Origin: Rhizobium herbae
GTDB lineage: Bacteria > Pseudomonadota > Alphaproteobacteria > Rhizobiales > Rhizobiaceae
Direction of reading: 5' to 3'
DNA: 64,000 nt
NCBI RefSeq assembly: GCF_017873135.1
Contig: NZ_JAGGJV010000004.1
Span: forward strand, 62,001 to 126,000
Both the position numbers and the translations under genes were made by a program. Numbering within the stretch: position 1 is the stretch's first letter; every line of letters begins with the position of its first letter. This document shows positions 47,589-56,773 of the stretch, piece by piece. Below the pieces are notes generated by a model. The model ran no database searches and was not told the DNA's origin. It was given only the letters and a program-made list of their open reading frames with translations.

Positions 47589-48530
47589 ATGACAGATTCA
47601 AGAACTGAGCGTAGTCAGGAACTGATTGATCTTATTGCCCGTTTCGCCCAGAAGGATGGCGATCATCAAACCCCTATCCCCGGATTGAGCGTGCATATGC
47701 GCTCCACAACGGGCACAAAAGTCTGCGGCTCCTACAAGCCGAGCTTCGCTCTGATCGCGCAAGGCGCAAAGCAGGTGGTGCTCGCAGACGAGATTTACCG
47801 CTATGGCGGCGCGGATTATCTGCTCACCTCGATCGACCTGCCGGTCACGACCCAGGTCGTCGAAGCGTCGGCCGAGAAACCCTATCTGAGTATCGTGTTC
47901 CAAATCGATACGACCCGGATTGCCGGGCTGTTGGAACATGCCGGCCATCAGGACAGTGCCCCTGTTCCGGCTGCCCGCGGCATGGCGGTGAGCAGCGTAA
48001 CGCCCGAACTCGAGGATGCCGCGATCCGGCTGCTGCGGCTGCTGAACCGGCCCGGCGACACCGCGGCGCTGCTGCCGCTCATCGAGCAGGAAATCATCTA
48101 CCGGATCTTGACCGGACCACAGAGCGGACGACTGCGCCAGATGGCGATAACCGAGAGCCAATCGCACCAGGTGAGCCGCGCCTGCGTCTGGCTGAAAGAA
48201 CACTACGCGCTGCCGCTGAGGATCGAGGATCTTGCCAACCGGGTCAGCATGAGCGTTTCCTCGCTGCATCATCATTTCAAGGCGATCACCGCCATGAGCC
48301 CGATGCAGTACCAGAAACAGCTCAGGCTGCAGGAAGCGCGCCGGCTGATGCTGGAGGACATGCTGGACGCCGGATCGGCGGGCCATCAGGTCGGCTATGA
48401 AAGCCAGTCGCAGTTCAGCCGCGAATATGCCCGCCAGTTCGGCGAACCGCCGCTGCGGGATGTCGGCCGCGTCCGCCGCAGCCTGATGGGCAGGCTCACC
48501 GGCAGTATGGAAATGTTGAGCGAGGGGTGA
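47589..48530 (+). CDS. AraC-family transcriptional regulator
   Basis: 313 residues from ATG 47589. N-terminal AraC_N-type effector domain (GSYKPSFALIAQGAKQVVLADEIYRYGGADYLLTSIDLPV) and C-terminal HTH_18 (LRIEDLANRVSMSVSSLHHHFKAITAMSPMQYQKQLRLQEARRLML ... VGYESQSQFSREYARQFG). It probably controls itself and the divergent alcohol dehydrogenase. The effector is unknown. Confidence 0.92.
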   Translation: MTDSRTERSQELIDLIARFAQKDGDHQTPIPGLSVHMRSTTGTKVCGSYKPSFALIAQGAKQVVLADEIYRYGGADYLLTSIDLPVTTQVVEASAEKPYLSIVFQIDTTRIAGLLEHAGHQDSAPVPAARGMAVSSVTPELEDAAIRLLRLLNRPGDTAALLPLIEQEIIYRILTGPQSGRLRQMAITESQSHQVSRACVWLKEHYALPLRIEDLANRVSMSVSSLHHHFKAITAMSPMQYQKQLRLQEARRLMLEDMLDAGSAGHQVGYESQSQFSREYARQFGEPPLRDVGRVRRSLMGRLTGSMEMLSEG

Positions 48531-48696
48531 GCATCGCCGAAGGACGCGATGCGTATTTCGTGAGCTCGCTGCAAACAATGCTTTCCATGGCAGCCCCACC
48601 GGCGATTTTTCCCGTGGTTAGAATTTTAGCTTTTTTTCGGATGCTTCCTTAACAGCGTTTGCGTATCCTTATTCTACACAAGCGGAGGATCGTGCC

Positions 48697-48864
48697 ATGA
48701 CGGAACATCGAAGAGATGCTTACTCAGCGTTCTCAGAAGATCACCGGGAGCTCGGTGCATCGAAGGGTGCCTTCTCGCCGACGCTGCGCATAAAAGCCAT
48801 CGCCGCGGCCGTGTTCGTCGGCGTGTCCTTCTGGGGCGCGGTGATTTACTTCGCCACGCGCTGA
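48697..48864 (+). CDS. Small single-pass membrane protein
   Basis: 55 residues (MTEHRRDAYSAFSEDHREL ...). GGAGGATCG upstream of the ATG is a good ribosome-binding site. Charged N-terminus, one C-terminal transmembrane helix (about residues 32-53, AAAVFVGVSFWGAVIYFATR). No family recognised. Same strand as the araC gene, 166 bp downstream. Confidence 0.6.
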   Translation: MTEHRRDAYSAFSEDHRELGASKGAFSPTLRIKAIAAAVFVGVSFWGAVIYFATR

Positions 48865-49064
48865 AGCAGCCGGCTGCCCTGGCCCTCGCCTATTGCCCTA
48901 AAGAACACCGCTGCCGCCGGCATCCGCCGCATCGCTCGGAGCGAAGCTTGAAATCTACACTTTTGTAAAAAGCGCTGGTAAAAACGCAAAAAGTGGCGTG
49001 ATGCCACACCCCGTGTGTTCGGGAAAAACTGTTACCTATGTCTCAGGAATGGACACTGGAAAAA

Positions 49065-49141
49065 TGGTAGCGGGAGAGGGACTCGAACCCCCGACCCCAG
49101 GATTATGATTCCCGTGCTCTAACCAACTGAGCTACCCCGCC
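49065..49141 (-). tRNA. tRNA-Met (CAT)
   Basis: 77 bases including the encoded CCA, on the minus strand. The acceptor stem GGCGGGG pairs with TCCCGCT, D-arm GCTCAGTTGGTTAGAGC, anticodon loop with CAT, T-arm GGGGG-TTCGAGT-CCCTC. The elongator-type acceptor (pair at position 1-72 present) rules out the initiator tRNA. Confidence 0.95.
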
Positions 49142-49311
49142 GCCGGGACGGAAACAGCGGGTTTGGCCGCGTTGCCGTCGTCAGATGGCGGCTTATAAGG
49201 TGCGGTTCATGCCGGTGTCAAGCCGAGCCGTTTCAAAAAAACGGAAGTTTTCCAAAGCCGGCAGAACAAGACGTTTGAGCGGCTGCACGATGCACGGGAC
49301 CTTGCCCGCGA

Positions 49312-50508
49312 TCAGGCAGCGGCAACGCTCTGCAGCAGGTCCTTGAGGGCTGCTTCGGCCGCGGCTTCGCGTTCGGAGCGCAGGATGAAGCCGCCGCCGT
49401 AGACGCGGGCGTCTTCGCCGATGCCGGAATAGAGCGCACAGGCCTGGCCAGGGGCAACGCCCGCCTCGCCTTCCAGAAGCTCGACCGATATGCCACTTTC
49501 GTCAGCCCGCAGGATGGCCGGCGCCGGCTGGCGGGTGGAGCGCACCTTGGCAAAGCAGGCAAAGCCATCGGCCGCCACATCGCGAATATCGCCGTCGCCG
49601 AGCCAGTTGACGTCGCGCAGGTAGACCCGGCGGGTTTCCAGCGCTTCCTTCGGGCCGACGATGACGCGGCGCGAGCGGGCGTCGAGATGGACGACATAGA
49701 GCGGCTCGCCGGTGGCGACGCCGATGCCGCGACGCTGGCCGATCGTATAGTGCAGGATGCCATCATGGCTGCCGAGCACACGGCCGTCGAGATGGACGAT
49801 GTCGCCCGCCAAGGACGCATTCGGCTTCAGCTTGTTGATGATATCGGCATATTTGCCCTGCGGCACGAAACAGATGTCCTGGCTGTCGGCCTTCTTGGCG
49901 ACGACGAGGCCCATGTTTTCGGCAAGCGCCCGGGTTTCCGCCTTGGTGAGGCTGCCGAGCGGAAAGCGCAGGTAATCGATCTGCTCCTGCGTCGTGGCAA
50001 AGAGAAAGTAGCTCTGGTCGCGATCGGCATCCGTCGGGCGAAACAGCGCGCGGCGGTTAGGCGCGCCTGGCTGCGGGTTCGCCTTGGAACGGATGTAGTG
50101 GCCGGTTGCCAGCGCGTCGGCGCCAAGCTCCCGCGCGGTTGCCAGAAGATCGGCGAACTTGACGGTCTGGTTGCAAGCGACGCACGGGATCGGCGTTTCG
50201 CCGGCGACATAGCTTTCGGCGAAGGGATTGATCACCGTTTCGCGAAAACGCTGTTCATAGTCGAGCACGTAATGCGGAATACCGAGAACGTCGCAGACGC
50301 GGCGGGCATCATCGATGTCCTGGCCGGCGCAGCAGGAGCCGGCACGGTGGACGGCAGCCCCATGGTCGTAGAGCTGCAGGGTGATGCCGAGGACGTCATA
50401 GCCCTGGCGTTTCAGGATGCCGGCCACCACGGAACTGTCGACGCCACCGGACATGGCAACGACGACGCGCGTATCTTCGGGCTTGCGATCAAAATCGAGA
50501 CTGTTCAC
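49312..50508 (-). CDS. mnmA: tRNA 2-thiouridylase MnmA
   Basis: 398 residues from GTG 50508, matching the family start [13 protein letters not shown]; ATGs at 50547 and 50568 would extend it and one has a fair Shine-Dalgarno sequence. PP-loop [10 protein letters not shown], catalytic cysteines in [10 protein letters not shown] and [18 protein letters not shown] and [11 protein letters not shown]. It thiolates U34 of tRNA Lys, Glu, Gln. Confidence 0.93.
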   Translation of the reverse strand: MNSLDFDRKPEDTRVVVAMSGGVDSSVVAGILKRQGYDVLGITLQLYDHGAAVHRAGSCCAGQDIDDARRVCDVLGIPHYVLDYEQRFRETVINPFAESYVAGETPIPCVACNQTVKFADLLATARELGADALATGHYIRSKANPQPGAPNRRALFRPTDADRDQSYFLFATTQEQIDYLRFPLGSLTKAETRALAENMGLVVAKKADSQDICFVPQGKYADIINKLKPNASLAGDIVHLDGRVLGSHDGILHYTIGQRRGIGVATGEPLYVVHLDARSRRVIVGPKEALETRRVYLRDVNWLGDGDIRDVAADGFACFAKVRSTRQPAPAILRADESGISVELLEGEAGVAPGQACALYSGIGEDARVYGGGFILRSEREAAAEAALKDLLQSVAAA

Positions 50509-50699
50509 GGCATCCAATCCGGCATTCCGGTCCATCGGCGGGTTCATCGGGCAATTTCGCGCGACCATACCCTGTTTCCTGCAAACGGCCAACGCCGCAG
50601 CGAAGCGACGCCGGTTCAAAGGGACCGTGCCGCAAGGCCGCTATATAGAAAGTCGCGGGGAATTGAACAAGGGCATGGGCAACAGCCCGGCGCTGCCGC

Positions 50700-51446
50700 T
50701 CAGATTAGCTTCATCCGCATGGCACGGGCGATCGCCTGCATCCGGTTGACGGAATCGAGCTTGCGCGTCGACGTCTTGAAATAACTGGAGACCGTATAGA
50801 CGGAGATGCCCAGGATGATGGCGATCTCATCACTGCTCTTGCCGGCCGCCGCCCAGCGCAGACATTCGATCTCGCGCGCCGACAGCTTGTCACGCGCAGA
50901 GGCGCCGACCTCGAAGGTACGCTCGAGTGTCTCGAAAAGCTGCAGCAAGGTGAGATAGAGATCGGCAATCTCGCCCCTGTCGGGCTCGCCGCGGGAACCG
51001 GAGAGCAGGACGGCGAACGCTTCGCCATGGGTGGTGTGCAGCATGACCGCAAAGGTGTTGCGCATCGCGGGCCCGGCAAACAGCGCAGGGATGGCATCAA
51101 GCGCATTCGAGCCGTGGACGTTGAGCAGGGATGCGGTTTCGCCGAAGACGGGGAGCTTGGTATGGCGCAACCGCTCGATCAGCGCGCTGGCGTGGAAAAC
51201 CGTGGCGGTGTCATAGTCCCGCACGAGCTCGGACGGCCAGCTGCTCAATGCGAGACGCTCGGCAAAGCGCTGCTGCTCGCCGAAGGGAATACGCGCGATC
51301 ATGAAGTGGCTGAAGCCGAACTGTGCCGTGCACTGGCGCATCAGGTGGAGCACTTCATACTCCGTCTGAACTGTGGAACTGGTCATGCCCGAAAGGAAAT
51401 CAGCATAGGCCTCGCTTCGCAAGGCCAGCTTGTCAGGGTCTCTCAT
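50700..51446 (-). CDS. LuxR-family regulator with autoinducer-like binding domain
   Basis: 248 residues from ATG 51446. N-terminal autoind_bind-like region (about 20-165) without clear acyl-homoserine-lactone pocket residues, and C-terminal HTH LSAREIECLRWAAAGKSSDEIAIILGISVYTVSSYFKTSTRKLDSVNRMQAIARAM. Upstream gene of mnmA on the same strand. No luxI is visible, so it is an orphan receptor or LuxR solo. Confidence 0.88.
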   Translation of the reverse strand: MRDPDKLALRSEAYADFLSGMTSSTVQTEYEVLHLMRQCTAQFGFSHFMIARIPFGEQQRFAERLALSSWPSELVRDYDTATVFHASALIERLRHTKLPVFGETASLLNVHGSNALDAIPALFAGPAMRNTFAVMLHTTHGEAFAVLLSGSRGEPDRGEIADLYLTLLQLFETLERTFEVGASARDKLSAREIECLRWAAAGKSSDEIAIILGISVYTVSSYFKTSTRKLDSVNRMQAIARAMRMKLI

Positions 51447-51980
51447 AGTTTCGATCACCAATTTGCCGGCCTACAGCGCCGGCGCCTCAAAAAATTCTCA
51501 ATCCGGAATTTTTTTGAATCTGCCAAATCAAACCAGCCACCGACAAAACTTCGAAGGCGCCAGAATGGGGCGCGATCGAAGCAACAGACCGAGGCTTGGA
51601 AATAAAACGATGCAGAGAGCATTCCGGAGCATCATAAAATGACGCCTATGCTCAATTACAAGGCGGATATAGCAATAATTTTAGGCAAATTGAACCGATA
51701 TATTTGCATAGCTCCCATGCAGAAGCTCATTTTGTAGCCTTACTCACTTTGATGGACGGGAAAAAGACAATGACGAGAGGCATTTAACACCACGCGCAGC
51801 AACCGGCCGATAGCCGCTTGCGCACCACCACCATGCGAGCGCGCAAATTGCCTGCCTATCAATGGCAGGTCCTCGAAGTCTCTAAAATTATGAGCAAATT
51901 GTTACCGGGCGCTTAGGCAAATGTTAAATGTGGCAGGGTAAGTTGAACTCATATGGTCTTGAGTATGTGTAGAGAGTCCA
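51447..51980. other. Intergenic region between the luxR-type gene and sciP
   Basis: About 530 bases without a convincing gene, AT-rich in the middle (51480-51720). It holds the divergent promoters of the LuxR-type regulator and sciP and the CtrA-like box at 51913-51927. A CCTGCC/GGCAGG hairpin is near 51850-51870. Confidence 0.5.
51913..51927. promoter_or_regulatory. CtrA-like box upstream of sciP
   Basis: Read on the complement: TTAA-CATTTGC-CTAA, one base away from the TTAA-N7-TTAA consensus, 54-68 bp before the sciP start. In Caulobacter sciP is activated by CtrA. Confidence 0.5.
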
Positions 51981-52256
51981 ATGACCGAAATGATACGACC
52001 CCGCGTGAAATATGTCATCGGACCCGATGGCAGCCCTTTGACAATTGCAGATCTGCCTCCGGCCAATACCCGCCGTTGGGTGATCCGCAGAAAGGCAGAA
52101 GTCGTCGCCGCCGTGCGTGGCGGACTTCTCAGCCTGGAAGAAGCCTGTGAACGCTATACCCTGACCGTCGAAGAATTCCTGTCCTGGCAGTCCTCGATCA
52201 GCGACCATGGTCTTGCCGGCCTGCGCACGACGCGCATCCAGCAGTACCGTCACTGA
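51981..52256 (+). CDS. sciP: CtrA inhibitor SciP (DUF1153)
   Basis: 91 residues. It starts MTEMIRPRVKYVIGPDGSPLTIADLPP and contains the trihelical HTH-like core RRWVIRRKAEVVAAVRGGLLSLEEACERYTLTVEEFLSW, the DUF1153/SciP signature. SciP binds CtrA and blocks its action at target promoters. ctrA lies 1.6 kb downstream on the same strand. Confidence 0.92.
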   Translation: MTEMIRPRVKYVIGPDGSPLTIADLPPANTRRWVIRRKAEVVAAVRGGLLSLEEACERYTLTVEEFLSWQSSISDHGLAGLRTTRIQQYRH

Positions 52257-52369
52257 TCGATACATATCAGGAGAACATTTTTTCGGGCGGCGGCCATGAA
52301 CCGGGCAGCCGCCCGAAGCGTTTTTTAAAGCGCCCTACCCTTCGCGCCGGCTCCGCCCCATGCCATACA

Positions 52370-52633
52370 ATACCAAGGATCGATGATAGGAACCCATAGG
52401 ATCGGCTCGATCTTCGTTTCCGGCCAGGAGAGGTTCGCAGCCACGATGCCTTCGCATCGTGCAAGAGCCTCGACGCCGCCGGAGACGAAGAGAAGCCGAC
52501 CGAAGGTGGTTCATACTGGCCTTTGGGCGTCGTTGCGATCCTCGCCCGATGCGCAAGCATCGCTCTTCGGACAGCGCCTAGCCGAAAGACCAGTATGAAC
52601 CATCCCATGGTTCCTATCATCGATCCTTGGTAT
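52370..52633. repeat. 264-bp foldback element with 25-bp perfect terminal inverted repeats
   Basis: 52370-52394 and 52609-52633 are exact reverse complements. Inside are two arms, each again an inverted repeat: 52411-52424 with 52478-52491 (enclosing CACGATGC-CTTC-GCATCGTG), and GGTTCATACTGG with CCAGTATGAACC near 52511-52603 (enclosing CGATGC-GCAA-GCATCG). No open frame or transposase is present; MITE-like or a mobile intergenic repeat of unknown family. Confidence 0.75.
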
Positions 52634-52664
52634 AAGGCGCAGCCAGCAATTTGACGGGTGGATC

Positions 52665-52946
52665 ATGGACATACAGGTTGAAGAAACCGGCTCGCACGGC
52701 CGCTACAGTGCGACGGTCGAGGGCCACACCGGCGAAATGACCTATTCCCGGTCATCGCCGCATTTGATCATCATCGATCATACAGCCGTTCCAGACGCGC
52801 TACGCGGCAAAGGCGTCGGCCAGGCGCTCGCAGCCCATGCGATCGAGGAAGCCCGCAAAGGCGGCTGGAAGATCATTCCGCTCTGCCCTTTCATGCGCGC
52901 CCAGACGCTGCGCCATCCCGAATGGCAGGATGCCATCCAGGCTTAG
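52665..52946 (+). CDS. Small YidJ/GNAT-type N-acetyltransferase
   Basis: 93 residues. GCN5-related fold in its short form: GEMTYSRSSPHLIIIDHTAVPDALRGKGVGQALAAHAIEEARKGGWKIIPLCPFM, with the acetyl-CoA-binding R-G-K-G-V-G motif. The substrate is unknown. Starts 31 bp after the foldback element. Confidence 0.9.
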   Translation: MDIQVEETGSHGRYSATVEGHTGEMTYSRSSPHLIIIDHTAVPDALRGKGVGQALAAHAIEEARKGGWKIIPLCPFMRAQTLRHPEWQDAIQA

Positions 52947-52999
52947 CAAAAGCCGGCTTAGCAAAGCCGGTACGATCAAAACCTGACCCGAAAATGCAC

Positions 53000-53044
53000 A
53001 AGGCCCTTCTCACGGACTTAGGACAAGTCCGTGAGAAGGGCCTT
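53000..53044. terminator. Bidirectional terminator between acetyltransferase and fliJ genes
   Basis: Perfect 20-bp stem with a 5-base loop, flanked by T-run on both strands (TTTT right, AAAA left). It closes the convergent genes on either side. Confidence 0.85.
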
Positions 53045-53072
53045 TTGGCCTTGAGCAATTCTCAAGCGCGCC

Positions 53073-53423
53073 TTAGGCGCGCATGCGAGCGCCGCTGTCC
53101 CGCTCTTCGAGCGCCGCGGCCTTGGCGAATTCCGCCTGAACCTCTTCCAGCGCCAGTTCCGCCGCATCCTGCTGAACCTTCAGTTCCCGAACCGAGACCT
53201 GGAGATTGTCGGCCCGCTGCCGCGCAGCCTTGGCAAACGTCGGATAGGCAAAATGGGCGGGATCGGAGATCCCCGATTTCTTTTCCTCGAACGTGATCTG
53301 ATTTTCCAATTCCTTGGTCATCCGCTCAAATTCGGACATCATCAGTTGCAGCTGGCTCAACTGACGCTGTTTCTCCTTCACCTGAAATTCCTTCAGGCGA
53401 ACAAGGCTCTCACGTGACTTCAT
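53073..53423 (-). CDS. fliJ: Flagellar export chaperone FliJ-like protein
   Basis: 116 residues, almost wholly coiled coil (RESLVRLKEFQVKEKQRQLSQLQLMMSEFERMTKELE ... ALEEVQAEFAKAAALEE). Matches the rhizobial FliJ annotation next to ctrA. FliJ helps dock substrates at the flagellar export ATPase. ATG 53423 has GGGAG upstream. Divergent from ctrA. Confidence 0.75.
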   Translation of the reverse strand: MKSRESLVRLKEFQVKEKQRQLSQLQLMMSEFERMTKELENQITFEEKKSGISDPAHFAYPTFAKAARQRADNLQVSVRELKVQQDAAELALEEVQAEFAKAAALEERDSGARMRA

Positions 53424-53864
53424 ACGCAATACTCCCGTGATGCGAGACCCCGGTTACTGGATTTGGCCCGTTTAACCGACCTTACGGCGTCGGAAACAAA
53501 AAAAATTACAGCGATCTTAACAAAATCCTACCGCTGGTAACCTTTCGTTTACGGGCATCGTTAATCATAGGGACGATCATTTAAGGGTCAGTAAATGCCG
53601 GACATTAAATTTGATGGTCGGCATAGATTGAGTCAGATGAGTCAGATAGCTGATTTTCTTAACGTTGTGCATTAAGGATGTCATTCTAGATTCACATGTA
53701 AAATCAGAGGACTGCAAAAAATATTTAACATTTCCGATACACCTTGCCAGAGTGAATCAGAATTTGTTAACCATTTACTGGCAGCCTCCAAATCAGGCAA
53801 CGACTGGATCCGTATCGCGTAAGGGGGCCACAACGACCTTTCGGCGGCGGAAAAGGGGACAAAT
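53424..53864. promoter_or_regulatory. ctrA/fliJ divergent control region with four GANTC sites
   Basis: 440 bases, AT-rich, without a gene. GANTC methylation sites at 53630-53634, 53639-53643, 53689-53693 and 53754-53758. Many TTAA half-sites (CTTAACAAAATC, TTAACGTTGTGCATTAA with N9, TTGTTAACCATTTAC). In Caulobacter, CcrM methylation and CtrA autoregulation act on ctrA promoters; this layout suggests the same. Confidence 0.65.
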
Positions 53865-54563
53865 ATGCGGGTTCTATTAATTGAAGACGACAGCGCGACA
53901 GCGCAGAGCATCGAACTGATGCTCAAGTCGGAAAGTTTTAACGTTTATACCACCGACCTTGGTGAAGAGGGTGTCGATCTCGGCAAGCTCTATGATTACG
54001 ACATCATTCTGCTCGATCTCAACCTGCCGGACATGTCCGGTTATGAAGTTTTGAGAACGCTCCGTCTGTCCAAGGTCAAGACACCGATCCTGATCCTTTC
54101 CGGCATGGCCGGCATCGAGGACAAGGTTCGGGGCCTCGGCTTCGGCGCCGACGACTACATGACCAAGCCTTTCCACAAGGACGAACTGGTTGCTCGCATC
54201 CACGCGATCGTCCGCCGTTCCAAGGGCCATGCGCAGTCGGTCATTTCGACGGGCGAGCTTATCGTCAACCTGGATGCAAAGACCGTCGAAGTCGGCGGCC
54301 AGCGCGTTCACCTGACGGGCAAGGAATACCAGATGCTGGAGCTGCTTTCGCTCCGCAAGGGTACGACGCTCACCAAGGAAATGTTCCTCAACCACCTCTA
54401 TGGCGGCATGGACGAACCGGAACTGAAGATCATCGACGTGTTCATCTGCAAGCTGCGCAAGAAACTTGCAAATGCAGCCGGTGGCGCCAACTACATCGAG
54501 ACGGTCTGGGGCCGCGGCTATGTGCTGCGCGAACCGGAAGGCGATCTCGCAGAAAGCGCCTGA
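53865..54563 (+). CDS. ctrA: Cell-cycle master response regulator CtrA
   Basis: 232 residues. Receiver domain with phospho-Asp in [40 protein letters not shown], and an OmpR-type winged helix ([67 protein letters not shown]). The C-terminal LAESA-type hydrophobic end resembles the ClpXP degron (usually AA). It controls cell division, flagella and DNA replication. Confidence 0.97.
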   Translation: MRVLLIEDDSATAQSIELMLKSESFNVYTTDLGEEGVDLGKLYDYDIILLDLNLPDMSGYEVLRTLRLSKVKTPILILSGMAGIEDKVRGLGFGADDYMTKPFHKDELVARIHAIVRRSKGHAQSVISTGELIVNLDAKTVEVGGQRVHLTGKEYQMLELLSLRKGTTLTKEMFLNHLYGGMDEPELKIIDVFICKLRKKLANAAGGANYIETVWGRGYVLREPEGDLAESA

Positions 54564-54645
54564 TACCGGGTCGGCATTCCAGCCGTCGGTGTTCCGCATC
54601 CCGCATAATGCAGGGATGCCACGGCTGAACTTGCCGAGACTTTCG

Positions 54646-54675
54646 AAAAGCCCGCCAATGAAGGCGGGCTTTTTG
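54646..54675 (+). terminator. Rho-independent terminator of ctrA
   Basis: AAAGCCCGCC-AATGAA-GGCGGGCTTTTT: stem of 10 bp with a 6-base loop and a T-run, about 85 bases after the ctrA stop. Confidence 0.85.
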
Positions 54676-54721
54676 CATTTCCAGATATTATCCAGCACCC
54701 GCAACCATTCAGATCACACGA

Positions 54722-54750
54722 AAAAAGCCGCCACCTGCAGGTGGCGGCTT
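54722..54750 (-). terminator. Terminator of the receiver-protein gene
   Basis: A perfect palindrome (GCCGCCACCTGCAGGTGGCGGC, 22 bases, 54728-54749) with a T-run in the minus orientation, 31 bases after the stop of the 54781 gene. Confidence 0.8.
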
Positions 54751-54780
54751 CCTCAGACAGATGTCATGTTCAATTGTTGG

Positions 54781-55143
54781 TCAGGCAGCGATCGACAGGC
54801 TGCCGAAGACGCTGGTCAGGATCTTGCGGTCGAACGGCTTCAGGAGGAAGTCGTCGGCACCGGCGCGCTTGCCGGCCATCATCTTCTTCAGGTCCGCTTC
54901 GACGACGCAGTAATAGATACGCACGCTCTTGCCGTTTGGCAGATTTCGGATGTTGGCGATCAGGTCCAGCGCGCCATCGAGCGCCGCATCGACGATGATG
55001 ATATTCGGGAGCTCCGCTTCGCAGCGCACAAGCGCTTCCAGTCCGTTGGCGGCCTCGGAAACGAGAAAATTCAAGCCGGAGAGAATGCGCTTTCCGACCT
55101 TGCGTACGACGTCTGAATCATCGGCAATCATCAAGCGTTGCAT
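54781..55143 (-). CDS. Single-domain response regulator (CheY-like)
   Basis: 120 residues. Receiver domain: MIADDSDVVRKVGKRIL, putative phospho-Asp in IIIVDAALDG, Thr/Ser position replaced by CVVEADLKK, and conserved Lys in FLLKPFDRK. The typical phospho-Asp is present but the surrounding motif is atypical. It lies between ctrA and chpT, so it may be in the same circuit. Confidence 0.85.
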   Translation of the reverse strand: MQRLMIADDSDVVRKVGKRILSGLNFLVSEAANGLEALVRCEAELPNIIIVDAALDGALDLIANIRNLPNGKSVRIYYCVVEADLKKMMAGKRAGADDFLLKPFDRKILTSVFGSLSIAA

Positions 55144-55255
55144 TTCCGGCTCCTTGTCTACACCTAAGCGGGAGTTAATCCCCTATCAACAACCGTATGC
55201 CGGTTTGGCAAAGATTCAGTTACCGCCGGACCTAAAAAGCAATTATCTCCCGCTC

Positions 55256-55903
55256 TCAGGCTGCAACCATTTTCGCAGAAAAGACAATTTCCTCGGATGT
55301 CGAGTTGACTTCGATCTCCATGCCGGCCTCGTCGGCGAGAAGCACGGTGTAGTAAGGCTGGATCGTGTGGGCATCAACGGCTTCTTCGAGCGTGCCGGAG
55401 AGAAGCTCGACCAGCTTCGGCGGCACGCGCATCATCCGGCCCTTGCAGATCAGCTTGAAGGCCGCGTCATATTCCGGATTTTCCAGGACGACTTCGATCG
55501 AGCCGCCGCGCGGGATCGCACCATAGGCGATCAGGAAGAGATTGAGCAGCAGCTTGACGCGATTCTTGGCGATGATGACGCGCGGACCGTTCCAGGTGAC
55601 TTCCGTCTTCTTTTCGACGGAGGCGAAATCCTTCGCCGCCTTTTCCGCCTCGCCGGTGTCGATCGACGCACCGGCCGAGCCCGAAGCGCCGAACGCCAGC
55701 CGGGCGAACTTCAATCGCACCGAGGCATTGAGCGCGCTGGTGCGGATGAGATCCATGGCATCGGCATCCGCCCCGCCCTCATCCAGGAGTTCGAGACCGT
55801 TGTTGATGGCGCCGACCGGCGAGATGATGTCGTGACAGACGCGGCTGCACAGAAGTGCTGCGAGATCGGGACCGGTCAAGGTCAGGTTCGGGTTCTTTCC
55901 CAT
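55256..55903 (-). CDS. chpT: Histidine phosphotransferase ChpT
   Basis: 215 residues from ATG 55903 with AAGGA upstream. DHp-like domain with phospho-His in CSRVCHDIISPVGAINNGLELLDE and a degenerate ATPase-like C-terminus (VKLLLNLFLIAYGAIPRGGSIEVVLENPEYDAAFKLI). ChpT passes phosphoryl groups from CckA to CtrA and CpdR. Both targets are in the window. Confidence 0.93.
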   Translation of the reverse strand: MGKNPNLTLTGPDLAALLCSRVCHDIISPVGAINNGLELLDEGGADADAMDLIRTSALNASVRLKFARLAFGASGSAGASIDTGEAEKAAKDFASVEKKTEVTWNGPRVIIAKNRVKLLLNLFLIAYGAIPRGGSIEVVLENPEYDAAFKLICKGRMMRVPPKLVELLSGTLEEAVDAHTIQPYYTVLLADEAGMEIEVNSTSEEIVFSAKMVAA

Positions 55904-56182
55904 GGTCGTATCCTTAATAGCCGTCATTCGGCTTCCGGCTCGTAAGCGTAATCAGGCGGCCTTCCGCGATCCTCTTACCCAGCATTCTTTAGCCCACGAA
56001 GATTGCGCGGGCATAGCGTCGGGGCGAAGATCATAAAGACACCACATTTGGTAAACCGATTGTTAAGATCATCGGTTCAAATTGCTGACAATCAGCCCGA
56101 ACCCCGTGACAACCAGCAACGGGACAGGTTAGCGGCCCGCGGACGCACAATCCCGGCCTTTCCTGACTTTACGGAGAAAACC

Positions 56183-56773
56183 ATGCAACGGATTGCCAGT
56201 GCCGTGAAAACCACCTGCCTCAAGGCTTTCGTGACGCTGATGGCTGTCTTCAGCCTCATGCCCGCAGCGCTCGCGCAAAATGCCAACGGCACGCAGTACA
56301 CGATGCAGGAAATCGTCGATGCCGGTCACGGCTTCTTCGGTTCGACGTCGGGCGGCCTTGCCAAAGTGGTCGAGAACGCATTTTCCAAATACGGACTGCC
56401 GAACGGCTACATCCTCGGGCAGGAAGGCTCCGGCGCGTTCGTGGCCGGCCTCACCTATGGCGAAGGCGACCTCTATACAAAGAATGCCGGCCAGCACAAC
56501 GTGTTCTGGCAAGGCCCGTCGCTCGGCATCGACTGGGGCGGCCAGGGCAGCCGGGCTATGATGCTTGTCTATAACCTGCCGGCGGTTCCCGCGCTCTACA
56601 AGCGCTTCGGCGGCGTCTCCGGCTCGGCCTATGTGGTCGCCGGCGTCGGCATGACGGTGCTGACCGACGAGCACATCGTTCTCGTTCCGATTCGCACCGG
56701 CATCGGCGCCCGGCTTGGCATCAATGTCGGCTATCTGAAACTCACCCAGCAGCCGACCTGGAATCCCTTCTGA
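56183..56773 (+). CDS. eipA: DUF1134 periplasmic envelope protein (EipA-like)
   Basis: 196 residues. Signal peptide (to ALAQ). DUF1134 domain: MQEIVDAGHGFFGSTSGGLAKVVENAFSKYGLPNGYILGQEGSGAFVAGLTYGEG ... YKRFGGVSGSAYVVAGVGMTVL. In Brucella the EipA member supports cell-envelope integrity and is transcriptionally linked to CtrA. Divergent from chpT; no perfect CtrA box is seen in the gap. Confidence 0.9.
   Translation: MQRIASAVKTTCLKAFVTLMAVFSLMPAALAQNANGTQYTMQEIVDAGHGFFGSTSGGLAKVVENAFSKYGLPNGYILGQEGSGAFVAGLTYGEGDLYTKNAGQHNVFWQGPSLGIDWGGQGSRAMMLVYNLPAVPALYKRFGGVSGSAYVVAGVGMTVLTDEHIVLVPIRTGIGARLGINVGYLKLTQQPTWNPF

Noticed and set aside
49065..49141. tRNA-Met as an integration site
   Set aside because: No integrase, no duplicate 3' end of the tRNA and no element boundaries were seen nearby.
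53658..53676. TTAA-N9-TTAA upstream of ctrA as a full CtrA box
   Set aside because: The spacer is nine rather than seven bases, so it is only a pair of half-sites and was not annotated as a full site.
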